Shown here: one piece after another, positions 15,838-26,900 of the stretch
Layout of the letters: each line of letters opens with the position of its first letter
Position numbering within the stretch: position 1 is the stretch's first letter
Assembly (NCBI GenBank): GCA_963807975.1
Contig: CAWEDV010000001.1
Span: 682,001-746,000, forward strand
Source: JAACFF01 sp963807975
GTDB lineage: Bacteria; Chloroflexota; Anaerolineae; Promineifilales; Promineifilaceae
Direction of reading: 5' to 3'
Length of the DNA stretch: 64,000 nt
Notes under the pieces: model-generated
Seen by the model: only the letters and a program-made list of their open reading frames with translations
Database searches by the model: none
Told to the model about the DNA's origin: nothing
Program-made: the position numbers and the translations under genes

Positions 15838-18800
15838 ATGTCTTCTACTGTATCATCGCCCATAGGTCAAAAACTGCCCATGACGCCTGAAGAACGTGAG
15901 CGGATTCTTTATACCTGGAATGATACCCAAGCTGACTTTCAGCGCGACAGCCTGGTGCATGACTTAATCACGGCACAGGCGCAGGCCAATCCGGATCGTA
16001 CGGCCGTTATCTTTGAAGGGGACAGTCTGACTTACGCCGAACTGGACCAGGCCAGCAACCAGCTTGCCCACCATCTCCGGAAGATGGGGGTCGGCGTCGA
16101 TTCATTGGCGGCCCTCTTCATTCACCGCTCGCTAAATATGGTCATTGGTGCGTTGGGCATAATCAAGGCGGGAGGCGCCTTCATTCCTATCGATCCCGAT
16201 CTCCCCCCGGCACGGATCAGACATATTCTAGACGATGCGCGACCGCCAGCGATCGTAACCCAGGAAGAGCTGCTGCCCAATCTGCAGTCGGGAAGCCTCG
16301 CCCTTTGTCTTGATCGAGACTGGCCCCTTGTTGCTGCCCAACCGACTCAAGCCCCAAACGTCGCCATGTCCTCCGAAAATCTCGTTTATGTCATCTACAC
16401 CTCCGGATCGACCGGCCTACCCAAAGGGGTGCAGATCGTCCATCGCTCGCTCATTAATCAACTTGATGCCAAGGGCAAGTACCTGAATTTTGGACCTGAT
16501 GAGCACTTATTGGCGACCACAACCATTTCCTTTGACCCGGCCATATGGGAGCTATTTCTGACCTTGACCAGGGGCGCCCGTCTGTCAATAGCGCCACGTG
16601 CAGCCATGCTGGATGGAGCGCGCATTCAGCGCATGATTGAAGAAGAAGACGTGACCATCATGCGCGGTACGCCAACCAACTGGCGCATCTTGTTGAACTC
16701 TGGTTGGCAGGGCAAAGCGGATTTGAAAGCGGTTTGTGGAGGAGAAGAGTTGACATTGGATCTGGCGCGAGCGATACGAAGCCGGACTGCTTTTCTTTCC
16801 AATGGCTACGGTCCAACAGAGATCACCATCGCTGCTACCGTAGCCATTATCACGCCTGACACAGACCAGATAACCATCGGACGACCGCATCAAAACATGC
16901 AGGTTTATATCCTCGACGAAAATCAAGAGCCGGTTCCAGTAGGCGTCATAGGTGAAATATATATCGCCGGTGAAGGCGTTTCGCCGCGTGGTTACCTCAA
17001 CCAGCCCCACACCACGGCCACAAGATTTATGCCCAACCCCTTTGCCGATGGACGATCCGCTGTGGGCCCTATCATATACAAAAGCGGCGACCTGGGCAGC
17101 TATCTGCCAGACGGAAGAATCCTTTTCCATGGTCGAAATGATTCCCAGGTCAAGATTCGTGGCCACCGGGTGGAGCTGGGTGATGTGGAGGCAGCCGTTC
17201 GCCGCCACCCGGCCGTGTCCAACAATGTCACTCTGGCTCTGGAGGTCACGCCTGGCGATCGGCAATTAATCAGCTACCTAATTCTCCGCCCTGGTCACAA
17301 GCTGCCTGCCGCCCGTGATCTGCGCACTTTCTTACGACACGAATTACCAGCTTATATGCTTCCCTCGCGCTTCGTCCTCTTGGATGCTTTTCCAGTATCA
17401 CCCAATGGCAAAATTGACCGGCGCGCCGTAGCGGCACGGCTGGTCAGTTCGGAAATGGCAGGTGTAGAAGATTACATTGCCCCTCGCAGCGCGCTTGAAG
17501 GGCGCATGGCAGCCATCTTTGCCCGCCACTTAAACCTGGACCACGTCAGCGCCAGCGCCAGCTTCTTTGATCTCGGTGGCAATTCCTTGCTGGCGACACG
17601 CTTACTGGCTGATATACAAGAACAGTTCCAAAGCACACTTACCCTGCGTGATTTCCTTGCTGATCCGACCGTGTTAGGTTTGGGCCAATTCTTAGAAACA
17701 AACAAATTACTTCAGAGAACCGAGGCAAATACAATGGTAGATGAAGCAGGTGGCCCAGACCCACAGATGGCTGATCCTCAACCGCTGACAGATGCCGAAC
17801 GCGAAAAGATCGTTTACGAGTGGAATGCGACTCAGCATGAATATGATCGTGAAATCACGCTCCATGAGCTCATTTCGGCGCGGGCACGGCAGTCACCGGA
17901 CAACATTGCCGTCATATATGAAGAAAACAGCCTGACCTACGCTGAGCTTGAATGGCGCAGCAACCAGTTGGCCAATCACCTTGTCCGCTTAGGCGTTAGC
18001 CTTGAATCCTTGGTTGGTCTTTATATGCAGCGTTCGGTAGAAATGGTCATCGCTATCCTAGGCGTTCTAAAAGCGGGCGGCGCTTATGTGCCTATTGATC
18101 CCGATCTTCCGACGGCTCGCATCCAGCTTATGCTGGACGACGCGCAGACGCAGATACTGCTGACTCAAGAACATCTGCTTGAAAATGTAGCCTCAGACCA
18201 CTGCGAAATTGTGTGTCTCGATCGTGATTGGCCAACGATCGCCCGTGAGGCAAGCCAAGCCCCATCTGTAGCTGTGCGCAGCCATAATCTAGCCTATGTG
18301 ATCTATACGTCCGGTTCCACCGGAAAGCCAAAAGGAGCGCAAAACATCCATCGCTCTATTGTCAATCTGATTGGCTCTATGGCTCGCCGGATTGGGATTG
18401 ATGCCCGCGATAACGTTTTGTCGACCACAACCCTCTCTTTTGATCCGTCGGTGTGGGAGATATTCTTACCGCTGACCTGTGGATCACGCCTGACCATCGC
18501 CTCCCGTGCGGCCATGGTCGATGGCCAGCTGCTGCAGCATACCATAGACAGCAACGGCGTGACGTTCCTGCGCAGTACGCCGACCGGTTGGCGTCTTTAC
18601 TTGGAATCTGGCTGGCGCGGCGGGGCAAACCTGAAAATTCTCTCTGGCGGAGAGAAACTGTCCCTGGATCTGGCCCGTGCCTTGCAGCAAAAGTGCGCCG
18701 CCTTGTGGCATACTTACGGCCCGGCGGAAGCGGCCGTTTTTTGCACCTTGGGCATAATCCCATCCGATGCTGACGAGATTACGATCGGTCGCCCGCATGA

Positions 18801-21800
18801 CAATATCCAAATCTACATCCTCAATCATAAACTCAGACCAGTTGCAGTCGGCGAGGTTGGCGAGTTGCATATTGGGGGTGATGGCGTCGGTCGCGGTTAT
18901 TGGAATCGTCCACGGTTGACTGCCGCGAAATTTATCTCCAATCCCTTCCACAGCAGTTCAAACGGCGACACCTCTCTGATGTATCGCACCGGCGACCTGG
19001 CCCGTTTTCGCCACGATGGGCAAATCGTATTCGTCGGTCGCAGCGACACACAAGTTAAGATCAGCGGCCGTCGCATTGAATTGGGTGATGTTGAAGCGGC
19101 GCTGCAGCGTCATCCGGCGATTAAGCAAAACGTAACCATCGCCCGTGAAGTAGGACCTGGTGACAAACGCCTGATATCATATCTTATTCCCGCGCCAGAA
19201 CAGAAAATGCCTGGCGTGCAGGAACTGCGTGCCTTTTTGCAGCAAACACTGCCTGATTACATGCTGCCCAGCCGTTATCTCGTAGTAGATAGTTTTCCCG
19301 TATCACCAAACGGAAAACTCGACCACCGCGCCTTGCCCGACCCTGACAGTTGGGGCGAAGCGCTTTCTTCCGTTTACGCACCGCCGCGCAGCCCCCTGGA
19401 AAAGGAACTGGCGGATATTGTCGCCGCTGTGCTCAATCTTGGGCGGGTGGGCATTGATGAGAGCTTCTTCGATCTCGGGGGCAGTTCGCTCCTGGCCGCC
19501 AGGCTGATCTACAAGACGGAAAAGCATTTCCAGGTCAAAGTCAGCATTCGTGAATTTCTTGCCGGGCCTGATGTTGACCAGTTTGCCAGGGTGATTGCCG
19601 CGGCACAGAAGCGCGCCCTTGAACAAGCTGGCCCGCATCATCCTCCAGATAAAGCGTCTGCACCGATATTGCCTCTTGGTGAGAACACCCCCGACCTGGA
19701 TCTTCCGCAGCAATCAAATCTTACACAAGGCCAGTTTTTGATGTGGATGGGCCAGCAGATGAATCCGGTAGCCCCGCTTTATAATGTTGTCCACGCCTTC
19801 ACCATTCATGGCCAGCTGGACAGCACGGCTGTTAAGCTGGCGTTTCAAGCGCTCGTAGACCATCATGATGCGCTGCGCACAATCTTTTATGAGGTAAACG
19901 GCGTCCCGCAGCAAAAAGTGCTGCCATCTGTGGTTGCCCAGGTGGAGATGATCGATTTCTCACAAGAGAAAGACCCAGATCACTCATTTGCGACATTTCT
20001 AGAGCAGCGCCAAGCGCGGCTGCTGCCGCTGGATAAACCGCTCTTCGATGCCGTCCTGATCAAGATGACCGCGGAGCGCACGATCTGGTATCTCTGTCAG
20101 CACCACATCCTAACCGATGCCCTATCGTCCGAACTGATTTTTGAGCGCCTGGGCCACTATTATCAACTAGCCCTGGAGGGCCATCTGGACGATATCCCGC
20201 GGACAGCCCAATATGCACAATACGTGCAGTACGAACGGGATCTGCGCCAGTCGCCGGTATTCAAGCAGGCGCTGGACTATTGGCAAGGAAAATACGGGAC
20301 CCCTCTGCCGCCCACGGAGTTTTATGGCAAAACGGCCGTTGGCAGCTCCACAGAAACGGTACGTGTAGTCCACGAACTGGGTGCCCGGCGTTCGGAACAA
20401 CTGCGCGCCATTGCCCAGCAGGGAGGATTTGCCTCACCTAGCACAGACATGTCCCTATTTACCGTTTTTGCCACGCTGCTGTTTGCCACGCTGCACCGCC
20501 TCAATGGCCAGCGCACACTGCGCATGGGCACGCCCTTCCACGGTCGCCCGACCCTGGAAGCGTTGGATATGATTGGCCTCTTTATTGAGATGGGTGTCGT
20601 GCAAGTGGATATTGCCCGGGAAGAAACCTTTGACTCACTTGGCCAGAAGGTCTTGTCTGAAATTTTGGATGGCCTTACCCATGTCCAATCCGGTATCAGC
20701 ACAGCCGAAATCAACAGTGCTTACGACGTGATCCTGAATTATATTCAGGCCACTTTTCACAGCTTTGGCGATCTGCCTGTTACCAAGGAATTGGTCCACA
20801 GCAGACATATTGACACCAAACACCAACTGCGCCTGCAGATCACCGATTATGATGGCTCTGGCAATTTCGTTTTACTCTTTGATTTGAAGGCCTCGCTTTT
20901 TGCTGAAAGTGAGCGCGGCTGGTTTGTTCAGCATTTCCTGCGCGTCGTAGATGCCTTTATTGCCGCCCGGGATCAGGGTCTAGGCGACTTTGCGCTGATA
21001 AGTAACAGCGAACGGTCAGGGCTGCTGCGCGATTTCAACGATACAGAAACGCCCTATCCGGCGCAGAAGACGGTAGTCCAGCTTTTTGAGGAACAAGTCA
21101 GGCGAACGCCCTCCAAAGTGGCGGTGATTGATCGCGAACGCACAATCAGCTATCAAGAACTCAATCGTCGCGCCAACCGTCTCGCCCAGTTACTGAGCGA
21201 AAATGGCGTTGGTCCCGAAACGGCCGTCGCTATCTGCATGGAAAGGTCGATCGAGGTTTTGATCGCCATTTGGGGCGTACTCAAGGCGGGCGGCGCTTAT
21301 ATCCCGCTTGATCCCAGCTATCCAGCAGACCGTATCGCCTATATGCTCGCCGATTCCGGGGCGCGATTGATGATTGTCAACCGGACGCGCGACCTCTCGA
21401 CTCTGGATATGGAGGCGGCGCCGCCACTTATTGAGCTTGCCGCCTTGGATCTGGAACTCAATCCGCAAACCAATCCTTTCCCTGTGGCGCGTCCCGATAA
21501 CCTCGTTTACCTTATCTACACATCGGGCTCAACCGGTAAACCGAAAGGCACAATGCTGACCCAGCGCGGTCTCGTGAACTACGTGTCCTGGGCGCGTCAG
21601 ATGTATCAAAATAACGGTGCAGCAGATTTTGCGCTGTATTCCTCGCTTTCATTCGACTTGACCGTCACCTCAATTTTCGTGCCCCTGCTCTCCGGCGGCA
21701 AAGTTGTCGTTTATCGCGAGTCTTCGGCAGCGCCGGGAATGGAAATACTCTCCGTCTTTGAAGATGATATTGTTGACATCGTCAAGCTTACGCCAGCTCA

Positions 21801-23901
21801 TTTGCGCCTTGTGCGCGAGCTTGATCTTTCCAATTCGCGCATCCGTACCCTGATCGTCGGCGGTGAGGATTTTAAAACCGATCTGGCACGCGCGATCCAT
21901 GAGCAGTTCAAGGGCGAGGTCACGATTTATAATGAATACGGTCCAACGGAGGCAGTCGTCGGCTGTATGATTCACCGCTACGATCCCCTGCGCGATACGG
22001 GAACCTCCGTACCCATTGGCACCCCAGCCGCCAATGCCCGCATCTACCTGCTTGACGCATATGATCAGCCAGTCCCCCCTGGGGTTATCGGCGAGATTGT
22101 AATCAGCGGCGACGGCGTGGCCCGCGGCTATCATCAGCGTCCCCTACTGACCGCTGAGCGCTTTGGCAAGGATCCGTTTCATCCTGGAGCGCGCATCTAT
22201 CGTACGGGAGACATCGCGCGCTGGAACGAACAAGGGCAGCTGCTTTTCCTCGGTCGCCGCGACCACCAGGTTAAGATCGGCAGCGCCCGTATCGAGCTGG
22301 GCGAGATTGAATCCGTCATTCGCGCCCACGATAGAATTGATGATGTAGTCGTCAAAATGGTGCAGTTTGAGCGTCATCTCGAAGAAGACGAAATTAGCCA
22401 CTGCCTCATCTGCGGCCTACCATCCAACTACCCTGATGTCACCTTCGACGATGCCGGTATTTGCAATCTTTGCACCGAATTTGAAACTTTCCGCGATGAT
22501 GTCTTTCAATACTTCAAAACAATGGACGATCTTCATGAGATCGTCGAGCAGGCCAAGGCCACACGCAGCGGTGAGTATGACTGCATGATGCTCTACAGCG
22601 GCGGAAAAGACAGCACCTATGTGCTCAGCCAGCTCGTGGAGATGGACTTGAAGGTACTCGCCTTTAGCCTGGACAACGGATACATATCCGAGGATGCCTT
22701 AGACAATGTACGGCGCATCACAGAGCACCTCGGTGTTGATCTGATCATCGGGTCGACCCCCCACATGAATGCCATATTCGCCGACAGCCTCGAGCGCTTC
22801 AGCAATGTTTGCCAGGGTTGTTATAAGGCCATCTACACTTTGAGTATGAATTTGGCGCGCAAGAAAGGGATCAAGTTCATCTTCACCGGCCTGTCGCGCG
22901 GACAGTTGTTCGAGACGCGGTTGGACGAACTGTTCCGCAACCGCATGTTTGGCGTACGGCAGATGGACGAAGCGGTACTTAACGCGCGTAAGATTTACCA
23001 TGGTGTTGACGATGCAGTTCACCAGCTGCTCGACGTCTCCATGTTTCATGATGATCGCGTCTTCGAGGAGATTCAGCTAGTTGACTACTTCCGATATACC
23101 GAGGTAGAGCTGGACGAGTTATATGAATTTCTATCCACGCGAGTACCCTGGATTCGTCCGCGCGACACCGGTCGTTCGACAAACTGTCTGATCAACGAAG
23201 CCGGCATCTTTGTCCACCAAACGGAGCGCGGTTATCACAATTATGCCCTGCCATACAGTTGGGATGTCCGTTTGGGACATAAAACGCGCGCGGAGGCCAT
23301 GGAGGAATTGGACGACGAGATGCGCATGCCCATGGTGCATGAAATGCTTGGTGAGGTCGGCTATTCAGTTAAAAAGTGGCATTCCGAGCAGTCAGAACAA
23401 CGCTTGGCCGCTTATTTCATCGCCAATAACCAGGGGCTGACCATCTCCGAACTGCGCGACTATCTGCGCCGCGTCTTGCCCGCCTATATGCTGCCCGCTT
23501 ACCTGGTGCGTTTAGAAAAAATGCCCTTGACTATCAACGGCAAAATTGACCGCCTGGCCCTGCCTAATCCGACAGAGAATCGCCCGGAAATGGACGCTGC
23601 TTTCGCGGCGCCGCAAACGGAGCTGGAAATCGGCCTGGCCGGCATCTGGTCAAGAACGCTAAACGTCGATCGCGTGGGCATTCATGACAATTTCTTTGAT
23701 CTCGGCGGCGCTTCCATCCCGGCGGTGCAGGTGGTGGCCATAATGAGTGACCAGTATGGCGTACCCTTCCCCGTGAGAAGTTTTTTCGAAAATCCCACGG
23801 TGGCGGAACAGAGCGTGATCCTTGAGGGTCTATTGGTGGCCCACCTAGATGCGCTGAGCGATGAGGAAGTCGAACGGCTTCTGGCGGAAATGGAGGAATA
23901 G
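15838..23901 (+). CDS. Nonribosomal peptide synthetase, A-T-A-T-C-A(PP-loop)-T
   Basis: The protein has 2687 residues. Domains by motif are: A1 with YTSGSTGLPKG near 186, NGYGPTE near 322 and NGKID near 523; T1 with FFDLGGNSL near 576; A2 with YTSGSTGKPKG near 823 and NGKLD near 1158; T2 near 1210; a condensation domain from about 1295 with QHHILTDA near 1421; A3 with YTSGSTGKPKG near 1893, NEYGPTE near 2033 and the A8 motif RIELGEIE near 2147; T3 with FFDLGGASI near 2619. Between A8 and the A10 motif NGKID (2567) A3 is interrupted by about 350 residues: a CLICG...CNLC zinc ribbon (2189 on), SGGKDST (2254-2260) and VCQGC, as in PP-loop amidotransferases or thiolases. A1-T1 and A2-T2 lack a C domain between them. 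No export or transferase gene is fused. Substrates were not assigned. Confidence 0.93.
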   Translation: MSSTVSSPIGQKLPMTPEERERILYTWNDTQADFQRDSLVHDLITAQAQANPDRTAVIFEGDSLTYAELDQASNQLAHHLRKMGVGVDSLAALFIHRSLNMVIGALGIIKAGGAFIPIDPDLPPARIRHILDDARPPAIVTQEELLPNLQSGSLALCLDRDWPLVAAQPTQAPNVAMSSENLVYVIYTSGSTGLPKGVQIVHRSLINQLDAKGKYLNFGPDEHLLATTTISFDPAIWELFLTLTRGARLSIAPRAAMLDGARIQRMIEEEDVTIMRGTPTNWRILLNSGWQGKADLKAVCGGEELTLDLARAIRSRTAFLSNGYGPTEITIAATVAIITPDTDQITIGRPHQNMQVYILDENQEPVPVGVIGEIYIAGEGVSPRGYLNQPHTTATRFMPNPFADGRSAVGPIIYKSGDLGSYLPDGRILFHGRNDSQVKIRGHRVELGDVEAAVRRHPAVSNNVTLALEVTPGDRQLISYLILRPGHKLPAARDLRTFLRHELPAYMLPSRFVLLDAFPVSPNGKIDRRAVAARLVSSEMAGVEDYIAPRSALEGRMAAIFARHLNLDHVSASASFFDLGGNSLLATRLLADIQEQFQSTLTLRDFLADPTVLGLGQFLETNKLLQRTEANTMVDEAGGPDPQMADPQPLTDAEREKIVYEWNATQHEYDREITLHELISARARQSPDNIAVIYEENSLTYAELEWRSNQLANHLVRLGVSLESLVGLYMQRSVEMVIAILGVLKAGGAYVPIDPDLPTARIQLMLDDAQTQILLTQEHLLENVASDHCEIVCLDRDWPTIAREASQAPSVAVRSHNLAYVIYTSGSTGKPKGAQNIHRSIVNLIGSMARRIGIDARDNVLSTTTLSFDPSVWEIFLPLTCGSRLTIASRAAMVDGQLLQHTIDSNGVTFLRSTPTGWRLYLESGWRGGANLKILSGGEKLSLDLARALQQKCAALWHTYGPAEAAVFCTLGIIPSDADEITIGRPHDNIQIYILNHKLRPVAVGEVGELHIGGDGVGRGYWNRPRLTAAKFISNPFHSSSNGDTSLMYRTGDLARFRHDGQIVFVGRSDTQVKISGRRIELGDVEAALQRHPAIKQNVTIAREVGPGDKRLISYLIPAPEQKMPGVQELRAFLQQTLPDYMLPSRYLVVDSFPVSPNGKLDHRALPDPDSWGEALSSVYAPPRSPLEKELADIVAAVLNLGRVGIDESFFDLGGSSLLAARLIYKTEKHFQVKVSIREFLAGPDVDQFARVIAAAQKRALEQAGPHHPPDKASAPILPLGENTPDLDLPQQSNLTQGQFLMWMGQQMNPVAPLYNVVHAFTIHGQLDSTAVKLAFQALVDHHDALRTIFYEVNGVPQQKVLPSVVAQVEMIDFSQEKDPDHSFATFLEQRQARLLPLDKPLFDAVLIKMTAERTIWYLCQHHILTDALSSELIFERLGHYYQLALEGHLDDIPRTAQYAQYVQYERDLRQSPVFKQALDYWQGKYGTPLPPTEFYGKTAVGSSTETVRVVHELGARRSEQLRAIAQQGGFASPSTDMSLFTVFATLLFATLHRLNGQRTLRMGTPFHGRPTLEALDMIGLFIEMGVVQVDIAREETFDSLGQKVLSEILDGLTHVQSGISTAEINSAYDVILNYIQATFHSFGDLPVTKELVHSRHIDTKHQLRLQITDYDGSGNFVLLFDLKASLFAESERGWFVQHFLRVVDAFIAARDQGLGDFALISNSERSGLLRDFNDTETPYPAQKTVVQLFEEQVRRTPSKVAVIDRERTISYQELNRRANRLAQLLSENGVGPETAVAICMERSIEVLIAIWGVLKAGGAYIPLDPSYPADRIAYMLADSGARLMIVNRTRDLSTLDMEAAPPLIELAALDLELNPQTNPFPVARPDNLVYLIYTSGSTGKPKGTMLTQRGLVNYVSWARQMYQNNGAADFALYSSLSFDLTVTSIFVPLLSGGKVVVYRESSAAPGMEILSVFEDDIVDIVKLTPAHLRLVRELDLSNSRIRTLIVGGEDFKTDLARAIHEQFKGEVTIYNEYGPTEAVVGCMIHRYDPLRDTGTSVPIGTPAANARIYLLDAYDQPVPPGVIGEIVISGDGVARGYHQRPLLTAERFGKDPFHPGARIYRTGDIARWNEQGQLLFLGRRDHQVKIGSARIELGEIESVIRAHDRIDDVVVKMVQFERHLEEDEISHCLICGLPSNYPDVTFDDAGICNLCTEFETFRDDVFQYFKTMDDLHEIVEQAKATRSGEYDCMMLYSGGKDSTYVLSQLVEMDLKVLAFSLDNGYISEDALDNVRRITEHLGVDLIIGSTPHMNAIFADSLERFSNVCQGCYKAIYTLSMNLARKKGIKFIFTGLSRGQLFETRLDELFRNRMFGVRQMDEAVLNARKIYHGVDDAVHQLLDVSMFHDDRVFEEIQLVDYFRYTEVELDELYEFLSTRVPWIRPRDTGRSTNCLINEAGIFVHQTERGYHNYALPYSWDVRLGHKTRAEAMEELDDEMRMPMVHEMLGEVGYSVKKWHSEQSEQRLAAYFIANNQGLTISELRDYLRRVLPAYMLPAYLVRLEKMPLTINGKIDRLALPNPTENRPEMDAAFAAPQTELEIGLAGIWSRTLNVDRVGIHDNFFDLGGASIPAVQVVAIMSDQYGVPFPVRSFFENPTVAEQSVILEGLLVAHLDALSDEEVERLLAEMEE

Positions 23902-23904
23902 GAC

Positions 23905-26900
23905 GTGCCCAATTCTGAGAATCAAGGCGACCGCAAGGCTGCGCTCTCGGACGCCCGGCGGGCGCTGCTGCTCAAACGGCTGAAAGGCACGAAAAGCAGC
24001 CAGCAGGCACCCAGCGCCATCCAGAGCCAACCCCAAGATGGTCCTCAGCCGCTTTCTTACACCCAACAACGCGTCTGGTTTTTGCAGCAGCTTTTTCCGG
24101 AAAGCCGTGCCTACAATATGAGCGAAGCGTGGCGCATACGCGGGCCCGTCAATGTACCCGCCTTGCAGCGGGCGCTGCAAGAAATCGTACGCCGGCACGC
24201 CTCGCTGCGGACACGGTTCGTTGCCGTGGATAATGAACCGCGCCAATGGGTCGAGAAGAACTTGGAGCTTGATCTGCGGCTAAACGATCTCAGCCATCTC
24301 ACGCCGCATGCTCGTGAAGAGCTTCTGCCGCAGCTTGTCTTAGCCGAGGGCAATCACCCCTTTACTCTCAGCAAGACCCCTTTGTTTCGGGCTTCAATCA
24401 TCAGGCTCGGAGCGGAAGAGCTTGTCCTACAGCTAGTGCTGCATCATATCATCACCGACGAATGGTCCAACGATATCATCTGGCGTGAGCTGCAAACGCT
24501 CTATGGCCGCTCAGACAGCCAAGACGGGGCGGCGCTGCCCACGGCCAACATTCAATACACCGATTACGCCCGCTGGCAGCGCGAGCAGGTTGCTGCCGGC
24601 GCTCTGGACCCACAACTGGCCTATTGGCAAGAACGCCTCCAGGGAGATTTACCGCTGCTGCAGCTCCCTTTCGATCGTGCGCGCCGTTCAGGGCAGTCGC
24701 TGCGCGGCGGCATCGTCCGCCGCTTGCTGTCCGCCGATCTGCTGGCATCTGTAAAAAAGCTCAGCAAGGAAGAGGGGGCCAGCTTAAACATGGCACTGCT
24801 GGCCGCTTTTCAAGCTTTGCTCTTTCGCTACAGCAGCCAGGAAGATATCCTGCTTGGTACGCCTATTGCCAACCGTCAGCGTCCAGAAACAAAAGATGTC
24901 ATGGGCATGTTCATCAACACAGCCGTTATCCGCTCCCAGCTCGCCCCTGAATTGACCTACCGGCAGCTCCTGAAACAGGTCCAGCAAGAGGTCCTCAACG
25001 CTTTGGCCAACCAGGACCTACCCTTCGATCTGCTCGTGCAGGCTATGCACCCTGACCGCGACCTCAGCTACAATCCGCTTTTCCAGGCCATGTTTGTCTA
25101 CCGTTCAGACGCTGTAAAGCGTGCCTTGCCTGGTCTAGAACTGGAACCACTGCGCGTCGATCGCGGGGTGGCCAAATTCGATCTCACTTTGTTCGCCGGG
25201 GAGGAGGGATCCCGCTTATATTCTGCCTTTGAATACAGCAGCGATCTTTTCGATGCCGCAACGGCCGAACGCTTGCTTGATCACTGGCAGACAATGCTGG
25301 CTGCGATCGCTGCCAATCCTGATTCCCCTATCTCAACTTTGTCACTGATTACTTCCTACGAGCAAGATCTCGTCACGAAGACGTGGAACAGTTCTTCTGC
25401 CAATTTGCCCGCAGCGCGCTGCCTGCACGATCTCATAGCCGACCAAGCTGCACACAATCCAAAGGCAGTGGCTGTGATCAGTGAAAACGAATGCTTCACC
25501 TATGCCGAACTTGACGCGCATGCCAATCAGCTCGCCCACCACCTGGTAAAACAAGGCATTAAACCTGGCTCACCTATCGGTCTCTTCGTTGAACGTTCCG
25601 CACAGATGGTAGTTGGTATCCTTGGCATTTTGAAAGCAGGCGCAGCCTACGTACCCCTAGCTCCTGATTATCCCCAAGAACGAATTGCCTTCGCCCTGGC
25701 CGACACGCAGGCGCCCTTGGTCCTAACCCAGGCCCACCTACAATCCAGATTACCTCCCACCGCGGCTGATGTCCTCACCTTTGATGCCGATCTTTCTCTT
25801 GAATATGGTTGGCCAAGTAAGCCCCCGTTGACAAGCGTCACCCCGGATGATCTCGCTTATATCATCTATACATCTGGTTCCACTGGAACGCCCAAGGGCG
25901 TCATGGTCACCCATCGCAATTTACATGACTCCACGCTGGCCCGCCAGCTCTATTATGAAAAGCCGGTCGGCCGATTCTTGCTGCTCTCTTCATTCGCCTT
26001 TGACAGCTCCGTGGCTGGCATATTTTGGACGTTGGCCACCGGTGGTGCGCTCGTACTGCCAGCACCCGATGATGAAAAAGATGTTCAGAAGCTGGCCGCC
26101 AGCATTGATCGCAATCAGGTCACTCATACGCTCGCCCTGCCCTCGCTTTACCGGCTGCTGCTGACCTACGCCCCTGACCAAAGTCTGGCCAGTTTACAAG
26201 TTGTCATCGTTGCCGGGGAAGTGTGCCCCCCAGATTTGGGCGAGATGCACTACAACCAGCTCCCGCACAGCCTCCTATTCAACGAATATGGTCCCACAGA
26301 AGCAACCGTTTGGTGCAGCGTATACCGTTTGCCGCGCATCAGCGATAGTGCCGGTGTCCCGATTGGGCAGGCCATCGCCAGCAGCCAGCTCTTCATTCTT
26401 GATCACGCCCAGCAGCCGCTGCCCATCGGCGTCCCCGGAGAGCTCTACGTCGGCGGGTCTTGCGTGACACCCGGCTACTGGAACAATCCAGACCTGACCG
26501 CGCAGCGATTCCCGACCTTGCCCTGGTCCGATCTCCCCCATGCCGGTCGAGTCTACCGCACAGGCGATTTAGCCCGCTGGCTCAAAACCGGGCAGATCGA
26601 ATTTCTGGGTCGTGCCGATAACCAGGTCAAAATTCGCGGCTTTCGTATTGAACCCGGGGAAATTGAAGCACGGCTGCTCAAACACCCATTGCTGCAGGAA
26701 GCCGCGCTACTTGTCGCTGAGCACGCCAACGGACCCGCTGCTGCCAAGCGTCTCATCGCCTACGTAGTTGCTGAAAAGTCCGCCGACGCCCAGGCTGTTG
26801 ACGAAGCTGCCTTACGCGCCTATCTGAGCGATCAGTTGCCCGATTACATGGTGCCCGCCCACATTATGCTTCTGCCGGCCATGCCCCACACGCCCAATGG

